DNA of 64,000 nucleotides from Variovorax paradoxus (GTDB lineage: Bacteria; Pseudomonadota; Gammaproteobacteria; Burkholderiales; Burkholderiaceae_C), in NCBI RefSeq assembly GCF_024734665.1, contig NZ_CP102931.1:1424001-1488000 (forward strand), written 5' to 3'. Shown in pieces: positions 53,235-61,841 of this stretch; position 1 is the stretch's first letter, and the number at the start of each line of letters is the position of its first letter. The notes under the pieces are model-generated. The model did no database searches. It was not told the origin of the DNA and worked only from the letters and a program-made list of their open reading frames with translations. The position numbers were made by a program, and so were the translations under genes.

Positions 53235-54728
53235 TCAAGTCTTGCTGTTGCGGTTCAGCAGGGCATAGAGGACGAAGCCCAGGCCCATGCCGATGAACCA
53301 AGCATAGTTGGCGCCACCGCGCAGCGCCGGCACCATCACGCACAGGATCGGCACGAGAGCCGACGGTACCAGCGCCTGGATCGCCTTCGGGTTGTAGCCG
53401 CCGCTGTACCAGTATTCGCCCTTGGGGCTCATGGTGTAGAGCGCGTCCACGTCGATGCGCTGCTTGCGCACGATGTAGTAATCGGCAATCAGGATGCCGA
53501 ACAGCGGGCCGATGAACGAACCCAGCACGTCGAGCGTGTAGTGAATGACCTCGGGGCTGTTGTAGAGGTTCCACGGCGTGAGAAACACCGAGCCCACCGC
53601 GGCGATCATGCCGCCCGTGCGCCAGCTGATGTGCTGCGGCGCCACGTTCGAGAAATCGAAGGCCGGCGAGACGAAGTTGGCCACGATGTTGATGCCGATG
53701 GTGGCGATCATGAAGGTCAGCGCGCCCAGCACCACGGCGGTGGTGCTGTCGATCTTGCCCACGGTGTGCACCGGATCGGTGATGAGTTCACCAAACACGG
53801 GCAGCGTGGCGGCCGTGGTGATGACCGTCAGCAGCGAGAAGAACACGAAGTTCACCGGCAGGCCCCAGAAGTTGCCCTTTTTCACCGCGTCGAAGCTTTT
53901 GCCGTAGCGCGAGAAGTCGCCGAAGTTGAGCATCGGGCCGCTGAAGTAGCTCACCACCAGCGCAATGGCCGAGAGCATCACGGGCAGCGCGTCCCAGCCC
54001 TGGAACTTGATGCCGCCCAGGTTCAGGTCGATCTTGCTCCAGCCGGCCTTCCACACCAGCCAGCCGCAGAGCACGGCCATCACCACGTACACCGCCGGGC
54101 CGGCCCAGTCGATGAACTTGCGGATGGCGTCCATGCCGCGCCAGAACACGAAGGCCTGCAGCACCCACATAACCATGAACGCGACCCAGCCAAGCGCCGA
54201 GAGGCCGACGAAGCCGTACTGCGTGACATCGGCATATGGCGCGAGGCCCGGGGCCATGTGCAGCGCCAGCACCATGAAGGCGGCCGACGCGAGATACGTC
54301 TGCACGCCGTACCAGGCCACCGCGATCAGCCCACGGATGATGGCCGGAATGTTCGCGCCCAGCACGCCGAAGGGCGCGCGGCAAACCACGGGGTAGGGCA
54401 CGCCCGTCATCTGGCTGGGCTTGGCCACCAGGTTGCAGAAGAACTGCACGATCACGATGCCCACCAGCAGCGACACCAGCACCTGCCAGCTCGACAGGCC
54501 CAGTGCGAACAGGCTGCCGGCCGTGATGTAGCCGCCCACGCTGTGCACGTCGGACATCCAGAAGGCAAAGATGTTGTATTGGCCCCAGGTCTGCTTCTTC
54601 AGCGGAGCGAGGTCTTCGTTGGTCAGGCGCGGGTGGTAGCCGGGCTTGATGACGGCGTTCGATTCCGCGTGCGGCGCAAGGCCGGCTTCGCTTGCCCCCG
54701 CGGGGGCCTGGCTGACGACTGTGCTCAT
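53235..54728 (-). CDS. NCS1-family permease (hydantoin/allantoin/nucleobase)
   Basis: A 497-residue membrane transporter. The start at 54728 (MSTVVSQ) has AGGAAAAG upstream and excludes an unlikely extension. NCS1 marks: NEDLAPLKKQTWGQYNIFAFWMSDVHSVGGYITAGSLFALG (first helix, with the Trp/Asn substrate region), PYPVVCRAPFGVLGANIPAIIRG, and NFGDFSRYGKSFDAVKKGNFWGLPVNF. It imports a hydantoin, allantoin or nucleobase by sodium or proton coupling. It heads the operon with the racemase and GntR genes; the operator palindrome lies 56 bases upstream. Confidence 0.92.
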   Translation of the reverse strand: MSTVVSQAPAGASEAGLAPHAESNAVIKPGYHPRLTNEDLAPLKKQTWGQYNIFAFWMSDVHSVGGYITAGSLFALGLSSWQVLVSLLVGIVIVQFFCNLVAKPSQMTGVPYPVVCRAPFGVLGANIPAIIRGLIAVAWYGVQTYLASAAFMVLALHMAPGLAPYADVTQYGFVGLSALGWVAFMVMWVLQAFVFWRGMDAIRKFIDWAGPAVYVVMAVLCGWLVWKAGWSKIDLNLGGIKFQGWDALPVMLSAIALVVSYFSGPMLNFGDFSRYGKSFDAVKKGNFWGLPVNFVFFSLLTVITTAATLPVFGELITDPVHTVGKIDSTTAVVLGALTFMIATIGINIVANFVSPAFDFSNVAPQHISWRTGGMIAAVGSVFLTPWNLYNSPEVIHYTLDVLGSFIGPLFGILIADYYIVRKQRIDVDALYTMSPKGEYWYSGGYNPKAIQALVPSALVPILCVMVPALRGGANYAWFIGMGLGFVLYALLNRNSKT

Positions 54729-54783
54729 GGTCTTTTCCTCGTGCGAGTGGGGTGGATTGAGTACCTGCTTTTCGGATGCGTTA

Positions 54784-54795
54784 TTTGTATACAAA
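54784..54795. promoter_or_regulatory. Perfect palindromic operator upstream of the NCS1 operon
   Basis: TTTGTATACAAA is a perfect 12-bp palindrome 56 bases ahead of the permease start. Its centre TGTATACA recurs ahead of the NCS2 gene (49690), and a close relative (TTGCATACAA) lies ahead of dctA. It fits a GntR/FadR-type dimer site; the gntR gene closes this operon. Confidence 0.65.
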
Positions 54796-54927
54796 AAATG
54801 CACTCAATCAAGACCATTCGGGGAATCATATATCCGTAGATTCCCTGATGCGCTGCCGACGTTGCGGGATGAACCCCGTGGCGTGCGTAGCGCGCCGCTA
54901 TGCTGCGGCAAACATTTGGAGGTGGAG

Positions 54928-56340
54928 ATGCAAAGAGAAAACTGGGGGCGTGCCGCCCGGTGCATGGCGGTGCTGCTTTGCTGCGCCGCATCGGGAGGCT
55001 GTGGTCTCTATTCCGTCAACCGCGAGGCGAAGCTGTACCGCGCCGAGATGGCCGAGGAGATGAGGCGTGAGGTGGAAGAGTGCCGCAATGGCTCCTCACC
55101 GGAAAAGCGGCACGTTCTGGACCATCGCTACCGGGATACCGACGCGTCCGACTGCTACAGCGCGGTGATCTCCGCTGCCAGCCGCTCGCTCGAGGGAGCA
55201 AGGGTCGATCGGGTTCAGAAACCGACGATAGACAGTTCGCCGTCCGCCGTTGCAATAAGCAAGCCGTGGACGCCCCAGGAAGTGGCCCAGGCAACCTCCG
55301 CGGCCGAAGTGCTCGGCCAGATGGCGTGGCCTGCAGTGCTGAGCAAAGTGGTCTACCGACGGTATGCGCCTGAGGCAAGCCGGGGCGACTGCGCCTACAG
55401 GCCGGATCTGCATCCGCTGGAGCGGCTGAAGAGGGTCCCGTCCGCCGGTGCCGGCAAATGGGAGTCATGGGAGCACTCGGGGGTCGGCTGCAAAGCCGTG
55501 GGAGGCCTGTACTACGAGACCTTCGTTTATCGCCTGCCCGACGGGCCGATCACACAAGCGTTCATTGTCTTTCGCGGTACGGAGAACTACAGCGGCCAGT
55601 TGTTGCCCGATTGGGAAGCGAATCTGGCGATGGCGCTGAATCTCGAACCACAGCAGTTCGTGCAGGTCCGGATCGGATTGAAAGAGATCGTCAGAAAATT
55701 GAAGAAAGACGCCCCGAATGTCGAGATCTACACGGCTGGGCATTCCTTGGGGGGCAGCATGGCGCAGCTGGCCGCATACATGAGCGAGGACGTGAAGATC
55801 GCCTACGCTTTCAACACATCGCCGGTGAGTGGCTGGACGTGGTTGCGCAAGCAGCAGAGCGAAAGCCCGGGAGAAATCGTGATGCCGAGAAAGGATCCCC
55901 CGATCATCAGGGTCATGCAGGACGATGAGGCTCTGGGGTTCATCCGGGTGTTCTCCAACGCGGCGAACACGACAGTGCGGCGTACAGGCCGCACCGACGT
56001 GGCGCTGGATTTCCCTTCGAGCCGCGACGTGCTGAAAATATCCGAGGTGTCGGGGCGTCTGAGCGCTGGCGTTGCCCTGCACTCCATTACTCTGCTGGCG
56101 TGCAACTTGACGGCCCGCGTCGCGAATGGAGCTCCCGGTGCATTTGGCTTCACGAAGGAGCAGGCTGAAGCGGTTATCAGCGAACGAGATGGAGCCTATT
56201 CGGTAACGGGCGCCGAAAGGACAGAAGGCCTATGCCAGGTGGTTGACCGTGGCGCGAATTGCACGGTGAACTGGACCGGCGCAGGTTGGCCGACAAACTG
56301 CAGGTCGGACCAGGCGCCCTCGCTCAGCCCGTCGCCATGA
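54928..56340 (+). CDS. Lipase (class 3)-like lipoprotein
   Basis: A 470-residue protein with GGAGGTGG before its start. The signal peptide ends in the lipobox ASGGC (Cys 25), so the protein should be anchored at a membrane. The middle holds an alpha/beta-hydrolase of the class-3 lipase type: FIVFRGTEN (about 212-220, oxyanion strand), and the nucleophile elbow TAGHSLGGSMAQLAA with Ser 273. Asp and His partners would lie in the later part (ALHSITLLAC is a good His candidate). The N-terminal 180 residues and the C-terminal VDRGANCTVNWTGAGWP tail are not recognised. The substrate could be a lipid or ester; it may also be an effector-like phospholipase, though no secretion genes are near. Confidence 0.8.
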   Translation: MQRENWGRAARCMAVLLCCAASGGCGLYSVNREAKLYRAEMAEEMRREVEECRNGSSPEKRHVLDHRYRDTDASDCYSAVISAASRSLEGARVDRVQKPTIDSSPSAVAISKPWTPQEVAQATSAAEVLGQMAWPAVLSKVVYRRYAPEASRGDCAYRPDLHPLERLKRVPSAGAGKWESWEHSGVGCKAVGGLYYETFVYRLPDGPITQAFIVFRGTENYSGQLLPDWEANLAMALNLEPQQFVQVRIGLKEIVRKLKKDAPNVEIYTAGHSLGGSMAQLAAYMSEDVKIAYAFNTSPVSGWTWLRKQQSESPGEIVMPRKDPPIIRVMQDDEALGFIRVFSNAANTTVRRTGRTDVALDFPSSRDVLKISEVSGRLSAGVALHSITLLACNLTARVANGAPGAFGFTKEQAEAVISERDGAYSVTGAERTEGLCQVVDRGANCTVNWTGAGWPTNCRSDQAPSLSPSP

Positions 56341-56504
56341 GGTTTTCACATCCCGACGGTCGCGCGGATCGCATCGGGGGAGCCGGCCGTTTCTGTCGCT
56401 CTCGATCTCATTGACTGATCGAAATCTGTGTGGCTCAGAGAAAAAATATATCGCTTTCAGTTGTGAGGGGCGCTGCTTAGAGTCCCGTCCAACCCCCACT
56501 TCCG

Positions 56505-56948
56505 ATGGCAAGAACCATGAGCAACACAACCACCCGCATCCCCTTCCACCTGGCCTTTCCGGTACGCGACATCGCCGAGGCGCGCGCGTTCTACGGCGAA
56601 CTGCTGGGGTGCCCCGAAGGCCGCAGCGCGCCTGAATGGGTGGACTTCGATTTCTACGGCCATCAGATCGTGGCGCACCTGGCGCCCGACGAATGCGGCC
56701 ACCACCAGAGCAGTTCGGTCGACGGTCACGACGTGCCGGTGCGGCACTTTGGCGCGATCGTTCCCATGGACCAATGGCAGGCCATGGCCGACAAGCTCAT
56801 TGCCCGCCAGACCAAGTTCGTCATCGAGCCCTACATCCGCTTCAAGGGCGAGCCGGGCGAACAGGCGACGATGTTCTTTCTGGACCCTTCCGGCAACGCC
56901 ATCGAGATGAAGTCGTTCGCCGACCTGAGCTCGCTCTTCGCACGCTGA
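56505..56948 (+). CDS. VOC-superfamily (glyoxalase/dioxygenase-like) protein
   Basis: A 147-residue protein; a start at 56517 (MSNTTTRIP) is also possible. The VOC fold marks are [26 protein letters not shown] and, at the end, [21 protein letters not shown], where the Glu of IEMK is the usual metal ligand and the first His (FHLAF) another. The catalysed reaction is unknown; relatives include glyoxalases and extradiol dioxygenases. It is followed by terC on the same strand after 63 bases. Confidence 0.88.
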   Translation: MARTMSNTTTRIPFHLAFPVRDIAEARAFYGELLGCPEGRSAPEWVDFDFYGHQIVAHLAPDECGHHQSSSVDGHDVPVRHFGAIVPMDQWQAMADKLIARQTKFVIEPYIRFKGEPGEQATMFFLDPSGNAIEMKSFADLSSLFAR

Positions 56949-57011
56949 CACGGGCCCTTGCGGCTCGAGCTTTAAGATGCGACCGCGTTTTTGCTGCAAA
57001 CGGGTCGCCTC

Positions 57012-57761
57012 ATGCTCCAACTTCTCTCCGATCCCCAGGTCTGGATTGCCTTCGCCACGCTGACCGCGCTGGAGCTGGTGCTCGGGATCGACAACATCAT
57101 CTTCATCTCGATCCTGGTCGACAAGCTGCCGCTGGCCCAGCGGGAGTTCGCGCGGCGCATCGGTCTTTTCATGGCCATGTTCATGCGCATCGGCCTGCTG
57201 CTGGTGCTCGCATGGATCGTCGGGCTGGTGAAGCCGCTCTTCGTGGTGTTCGGCCAGGAGATTTCGGGCCGCGACCTGATCCTGATCCTCGGCGGGCTGT
57301 TCCTGATCTGGAAGAGCACGAGCGAGGTTCACCAGTCGCTGGAGGGCGAACACGAGCACAAGCAGAGCACGGCGAAGGCGACCTTCGCCTCGGTGATCCT
57401 GCAGATCATGATCATCGACCTGGTGTTCTCGCTCGACTCGATCATCACCGCGGTCGGCATGGTGGACGACGTGCGCGTCATGATCGCGGCGGTGATCGCC
57501 TCGGTACTGCTCATGATGCTGTTTGCAGGGCCGATCGGCCGCTTCGTCTCCAACCATCCCACCATCAAGATGCTGGCGCTGTCCTTCCTGGTGGTGGTGG
57601 GTGTCGTGCTGGTTGCCGAAGGCTTCGAGCATCACGTGCCCAAGGGCTACGTGTACTTCGCAATGGCTTTCTCGCTGAGCGTGGAAATGCTCAACATCCG
57701 CATGCGCAAGAAGTCGGCGAAGCCCGTGGTGCTGAATCCGCCCCACATACCGGGCGATTGA
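57012..57761 (+). CDS. TerC-family integral membrane protein
   Basis: A 249-residue membrane protein with seven hydrophobic segments. The TerC acidic motifs are present: ALELVLGIDNIIFISILVDKLP near residues 19-40 and IIDLVFSLDSIITAVGMVDD near 135-155, which place paired Asp/Glu residues in the membrane and are thought to handle metal ions (Mn export in relatives). The start at 57012 matches the family's usual MLQLLSDPQVWIA opening. A short inverted repeat GCGACC ... GGTCGC (56977-57006) lies just upstream; it does not resemble the manganese riboswitch. Confidence 0.9.
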   Translation: MLQLLSDPQVWIAFATLTALELVLGIDNIIFISILVDKLPLAQREFARRIGLFMAMFMRIGLLLVLAWIVGLVKPLFVVFGQEISGRDLILILGGLFLIWKSTSEVHQSLEGEHEHKQSTAKATFASVILQIMIIDLVFSLDSIITAVGMVDDVRVMIAAVIASVLLMMLFAGPIGRFVSNHPTIKMLALSFLVVVGVVLVAEGFEHHVPKGYVYFAMAFSLSVEMLNIRMRKKSAKPVVLNPPHIPGD

Positions 57762-57776
57762 GGGGCTGAGTCGGCA

Positions 57777-58676
57777 TTACGCCGAACGCCGGCGAGTCGG
57801 TGCCGTCGCTTCAGCCGCATCGCGCAGGCATTGGGCGAAGTGCGCCACCACGGGCGGACTGGCCCGGGGCTTGCGATGGAGCAGGCCGATCTCGCGATGG
57901 AAAGTGAACTCGCCCAGTGAGACGATGCGCACCCCCGCAGGCATCGGAAGATGCGCCTCGACCAGCGGGACAAGCGCCACGCCTAGCCCTCTGGAGGCTA
58001 GGTGGATCAACCCGGGGATCTCGTCGATCTCGATGGCGTCGTTGACCGAAAGGCCTTCCCTGCGCAGAAACGCCTCGACCATCCGTCCCCCGAACGAAGC
58101 CCTGTCGTAGCGAAGGAACGGCTGTTCCTGGATCAGCGCCCGCCAGTTCTTCGTTGCGGGCACGGCCTTGGGCACGACCAGCACAAAGGGCTCCTGCACC
58201 AGCGCCTGCCACGTCAGGTCGGGAGGCATTCCGAAGGGCGGGCGGATGATCACGGCCGCATCGATCTTGCCGGCGTCCAGGTCGTCCATCAGACGCATCG
58301 AAACGCCGGGCGACACATGCACGCGCACAAGGGGAAATGATTTGCGCAGCTGCTCGAGCGCACGCGCCAGCAGCGTAGGTTGCGCCGAGGCAATCGAGCC
58401 GATGCGAAGGAGCCCCCGGGTGGCGTCGTCGTGAGGGAGTTCGCCGAGCTTGGCGAACAGGGCGCAGATTTCTTCCGCCCGCGGCAAGGTCGTCTGGCCC
58501 GCGACGTTCAAGGTGGCTGATCGGCCCGTCCGGTCGAACAGCTCGAAGCCCAGGGCCTCTTCGAGCCGCTTCATCTGGCTGCTCACTGCCGATTGCGTGA
58601 GGCCGATGCGGTCGCCGGCTGCCGCGAAGGTGCCGAGCTTGCACACCGCAATGAAGGTCTTGAGTTCGTTGATCAC
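57777..58676 (-). CDS. LysR-family transcriptional regulator
   Basis: A 299-residue regulator. The winged helix (1-60) reads INELKTFIAVCKLGTFAAAGDRIGLTQSAVSSQMKRLEEALGFELFDRTGR. The effector domain (about 90-290) contains LLRIGSIASAQPTLLARAL and the late block EIPGLIHLASRGLGVALVPL. It is convergent with terC and divergent from the sensor kinase gene; which it controls is unknown. Confidence 0.9.
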   Translation of the reverse strand: MINELKTFIAVCKLGTFAAAGDRIGLTQSAVSSQMKRLEEALGFELFDRTGRSATLNVAGQTTLPRAEEICALFAKLGELPHDDATRGLLRIGSIASAQPTLLARALEQLRKSFPLVRVHVSPGVSMRLMDDLDAGKIDAAVIIRPPFGMPPDLTWQALVQEPFVLVVPKAVPATKNWRALIQEQPFLRYDRASFGGRMVEAFLRREGLSVNDAIEIDEIPGLIHLASRGLGVALVPLVEAHLPMPAGVRIVSLGEFTFHREIGLLHRKPRASPPVVAHFAQCLRDAAEATAPTRRRSA

Positions 58677-58806
58677 GCCTGGAGCATCGCAAACATCGAT
58701 GCTCGGGTCAATCGAGCTTCAACAGAAGTGATGGATGTCCGGCCGTCCAACGGGCATGGGCTATTCTTCGCACCCTTCAAAGCAGGTATGCGCCTCGCAC
58801 CGATCG

Positions 58807-60459
58807 ATGCCTTCCATCAAATTCCGTTCGCGGCTTTCGCTGGCCTTTGCGGCGCTCGTCGCGCTGGTCTGCGTGCAGGCAGCCTTCATCTACCTGGGCT
58901 CCGAGCGCGTCACCTTCTATGCGCAGCACAGCCGGCTGGCGAGCGACATCCAGTCCGACCTGCTGGAGCTGTCCGCCAACAAGCAGCGATTGCGGGTCTG
59001 GGCCTCGCAGCGGCTGATGAACGGCGACGCACCGATCGAGTCGCGCGACCGCTGGCTGGCCGGCATGCGCTCCAGCGCAGCCAGCCTGCGGGACCTGACG
59101 CAGCGCGACCTGGCCTGGTGGACCACCGTGACCTCGGCGCGGGGCACGCAGGTGCCCGAAGCGGTGACCCAGCTGGCGGCCAGCATCGACCTGCTCGATG
59201 CCAACATCGCCGCGGTCCAGGATCGCCTGCTGCAGCTTGCGCCGCTGCAGCCGGGCGCGGAGTTTTCATCGGTGTGGCAGCAGATCAATCAGGTGTTCGA
59301 CGTGACGCGCGGGCGCGACCTGCGCGAACTCGTCAACGGCGCGATCGAGCGCCAGAAGCAGGCGGTGCCGGCTGCACGCTTGGCCACCGAGCACGCCATC
59401 GAGGTGCTGCGCCTGCAGGCCATCGGCCTGGCGGTGCTGACGCTGGCAGCGGCGGTGCTGCTCGCCATTCGCCTGAACCGGCGGCTGCAGGCACCCATTG
59501 CCAGCCTGCTGACCGGCACGCAGGCCTTGCAGGCGGGCCAGATGGACCATCGCATGGCGGTTGGCTCGGGCGATGAATTCGGCCAGGTGGCCGAGAACTT
59601 CAACGCCATGGCCGCCGAACTGCAGCAGCGCCGAAGTGATGCCGAAGCTGCGCGGCACAAGCTCGAAGAAGCGGTGGACGCGCGCACGGCCGAGTTGCAG
59701 ACCGCGCACGTCACGCTGCAGAACATCGACCAGCGCCGCCGCCAGTTGTTCGCCGACCTGAGCCACGAGCTGCGCACGCCGGCCACCGCCATCCGCGGGG
59801 AGGCCGAGATAGCGCTGCGCGGCACCGACAAGCCGCTGGCCGAATACAAGGAGACGCTGTCGCGCATCGTCGGCGGCGTGGAGCAGCTCGCGCGCGTGAT
59901 CGACGACCTGATGCTGATCGCACGCGCCGAGGCCGACCAGCTCGTCATGCGGCAGGACCAGGTGGACCTCGGCCTGCTGGTCGGCGATGCCACCGAGCAG
60001 GCCGAGGCGCTGGGTGCGCTGCACGGCGTGGGGGTTCGCCTCGATAGCTCGCAAGACGCGCAGTCGGACATGCTTTACGTGCATGCCGATGCCGACCGGC
60101 TGCGCCAGGCCTTGGTGATCGTGCTCGACAACGCGGTGCGCTATTCGCGCTCGGGCGGCGAGGTCCGCATCGGCTGGCGTGAAGTCGACGGGTGCGCGGA
60201 GATCGCGGTGCGCGACAAGGGCATCGGCATCGACGCCGACGAGCTGCCCACGGTGTTCCAGCGCTTCACGCGCGGCCAGCGCGCGCGGGCGCATCGGGTC
60301 GACGGCACCGGCATCGGCCTGTCGATCGCACAGGCCATCGTTACCGCGCACGAAGGCCGCATCGACATCGACAGCGAGCCGTTCGTGGGCACGACGGTCC
60401 GCATCAGGCTGCCGCGCTTCGACGGCGCAGTTGCCCCCACTACGCCGGAGGTCGCATGA
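58807..60459 (+). CDS. Sensor histidine kinase (HAMP-HisKA type)
   Basis: A 550-residue membrane kinase; the start at 58807 (MPSIKFRSRLSLAFAALVAL) places the first membrane segment at about 10-28. A 170-residue periplasmic helical part follows, then membrane segment 2 at about 205-222, a HAMP linker (LQAPIASLLTGTQALQAGQMDHRM) and His 320 in FADLSHELRTPA. The ATPase motifs are VLDNAVRYS, DKGIGID and GTGIGLSIA. The stop overlaps the regulator gene start (ATGA at 60456). An N-terminal extension from 58735 is possible but less likely. Confidence 0.9.
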   Translation: MPSIKFRSRLSLAFAALVALVCVQAAFIYLGSERVTFYAQHSRLASDIQSDLLELSANKQRLRVWASQRLMNGDAPIESRDRWLAGMRSSAASLRDLTQRDLAWWTTVTSARGTQVPEAVTQLAASIDLLDANIAAVQDRLLQLAPLQPGAEFSSVWQQINQVFDVTRGRDLRELVNGAIERQKQAVPAARLATEHAIEVLRLQAIGLAVLTLAAAVLLAIRLNRRLQAPIASLLTGTQALQAGQMDHRMAVGSGDEFGQVAENFNAMAAELQQRRSDAEAARHKLEEAVDARTAELQTAHVTLQNIDQRRRQLFADLSHELRTPATAIRGEAEIALRGTDKPLAEYKETLSRIVGGVEQLARVIDDLMLIARAEADQLVMRQDQVDLGLLVGDATEQAEALGALHGVGVRLDSSQDAQSDMLYVHADADRLRQALVIVLDNAVRYSRSGGEVRIGWREVDGCAEIAVRDKGIGIDADELPTVFQRFTRGQRARAHRVDGTGIGLSIAQAIVTAHEGRIDIDSEPFVGTTVRIRLPRFDGAVAPTTPEVA

Positions 60460-61142
60460 ACAACATCCTCGTGGTCGAAGACGACCCGCGCGTGGCCGAC
60501 TTTCTGCAGCGTGGCCTGCGCGCCGAAGGCTATGGCGTGCAGCTGGCGCGCACCGGCACCGAGGGCCTGGCGCTGGCGCGCGGCGGCGAGCCGGCGCTGC
60601 TCATCCTCGACCTGATGCTGCCCGGCATCAGCGGCCTGGAGCTGTGCCAGACGATGCGCGCCGAAGGCCACCACGTGCCCGTGCTGATGCTCACGGCCAT
60701 GAACTCGCTGGAGGACAAGGTCAACGGCCTGCGGCTGGGCGCTGACGACTATCTGACCAAGCCCTTCGCCTTCGAGGAACTGCTCGCGCGCATCGAGGCG
60801 CTGCTGCGGCGCGGACGCGAGCAGCGCGTGAAGGCGAGCAGCCTGCAGGTGGCCGACCTGGTGCTGGACCGCGAACGCATGCAGGTCACGCGGGCCGGAC
60901 AGCCGATTGCACTGACGGCGAAGGAGCTGGCGTTCCTGGAGCTGCTGATGAGCGCACCCGGCCGCGTCTACAGCCGCGAGCGCATCCTCTCGAACGTGTG
61001 GGGCACCAATGAGGACCCGCTGACCAATGTGGTCGACGTCTACGTGCGCCGCCTCAGGGCCAAGATCGACGAGGGCCACCCGCTCGCGCTACTCAAGACC
61101 GTGCGCGGCTTCGGCTACCGACTCGACGCGCTCGAGGCCTGA
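60456..61142 (+). CDS. OmpR-family response regulator
   Basis: A 228-residue regulator with a receiver domain (acidic EDD at 8-10, phospho-acceptor Asp 52 in LILDLMLPGISG, Thr in LMLTAMN, Lys in YLTKPF) and a winged-helix output domain from about 130 (LTAKELAFLELLMSAPGRVYSRERIL ... VVDVYVRRLRAKID). It is translationally coupled to the kinase gene upstream. Target genes are unknown; the SgcJ-like gene 180 bases downstream is the nearest. Confidence 0.93.
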   Translation: MNNILVVEDDPRVADFLQRGLRAEGYGVQLARTGTEGLALARGGEPALLILDLMLPGISGLELCQTMRAEGHHVPVLMLTAMNSLEDKVNGLRLGADDYLTKPFAFEELLARIEALLRRGREQRVKASSLQVADLVLDRERMQVTRAGQPIALTAKELAFLELLMSAPGRVYSRERILSNVWGTNEDPLTNVVDVYVRRLRAKIDEGHPLALLKTVRGFGYRLDALEA

Positions 61143-61324
61143 GCGCCCGGGCACACGACGGGTGCGTGCGCGTTCATCCATTGTTCATCTGCGCTTCAAC
61201 CTGTGTTCATGGCCCGGCACGGGTCGTGTTCATCTCTGCGCCAGAGACTTGATTCCTGCCTCGCGAATGCGGTGCAGCGCCGGCAGACACCGGTGCTTCA
61301 ACACTTTCACAACAAGGAATCTCC

Positions 61325-61813
61325 GTGAAGAAAAGTCTCGTCACCAGTGCCGCCCTCGGCGTTCTTTCTCTCACTCTTGCCACCGGTGCGCTGGCCCAGG
61401 GGGCGGGTGCAGCAGTTGCCTGCGTGGCGACCGATGAAGCGCAGATCGGCGCGCTGTTCGACCGCTGGAACAACTCGCTGCGCACGCTGGACCCCGACAA
61501 GGTGGTCGCCAACTACGCACCCGACGGCGTGCTGCTGGCGACCGTGTCGAACCAGCCGCGCACCAACCCGGCGGAGATCCGCGACTACTTCGTGAAGTTC
61601 CTCAAGAGCGAGCCGCAGGGCACGATCGACAAGCGCATCGTCAAGATCGGCTGCAACGTGGCGCAGGACGTCGGCACCTACACCTTCCGCTTCAAGGATG
61701 GCGGCACGGTGCATGCCCGCTACACCTATGTCTACGAATGGGTGAACGGGCAGTGGCTGATCGCGCATCACCACTCGTCGGCGATGCCGGAGGTGCGCGC
61801 CGCGAAGAACTGA
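61325..61813 (+). CDS. SgcJ/EcaC-type NTF2-like secreted protein
   Basis: A 162-residue protein with a GTG start (AAGGA upstream) and a Sec signal peptide (VTSAALGVLSLTLATGALAQ). The mature part has the NTF2-like fold of the SgcJ/EcaC group: IGALFDRWNNSLRTLDPDKVVANYAPDGVLLATVSNQPRTN, IRDYFVKFLKSEPQG, and the final VYEWVNGQWLIAHHHSS. This group is also related to the CaMKII association domain. The reaction is unknown; periplasmic by signal peptide. Confidence 0.85.
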   Translation: MKKSLVTSAALGVLSLTLATGALAQGAGAAVACVATDEAQIGALFDRWNNSLRTLDPDKVVANYAPDGVLLATVSNQPRTNPAEIRDYFVKFLKSEPQGTIDKRIVKIGCNVAQDVGTYTFRFKDGGTVHARYTYVYEWVNGQWLIAHHHSSAMPEVRAAKN

Positions 61814-61841
61814 TCGATGCGGGCGGGCTCCGGCTCGCTTG

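Noticed and set aside
56949..57011. Possible metal riboswitch in front of terC
   Set aside because: Only 63 bases, with a short inverted repeat GCGACC/GGTCGC; the conserved yybP-ykoY loops are absent.
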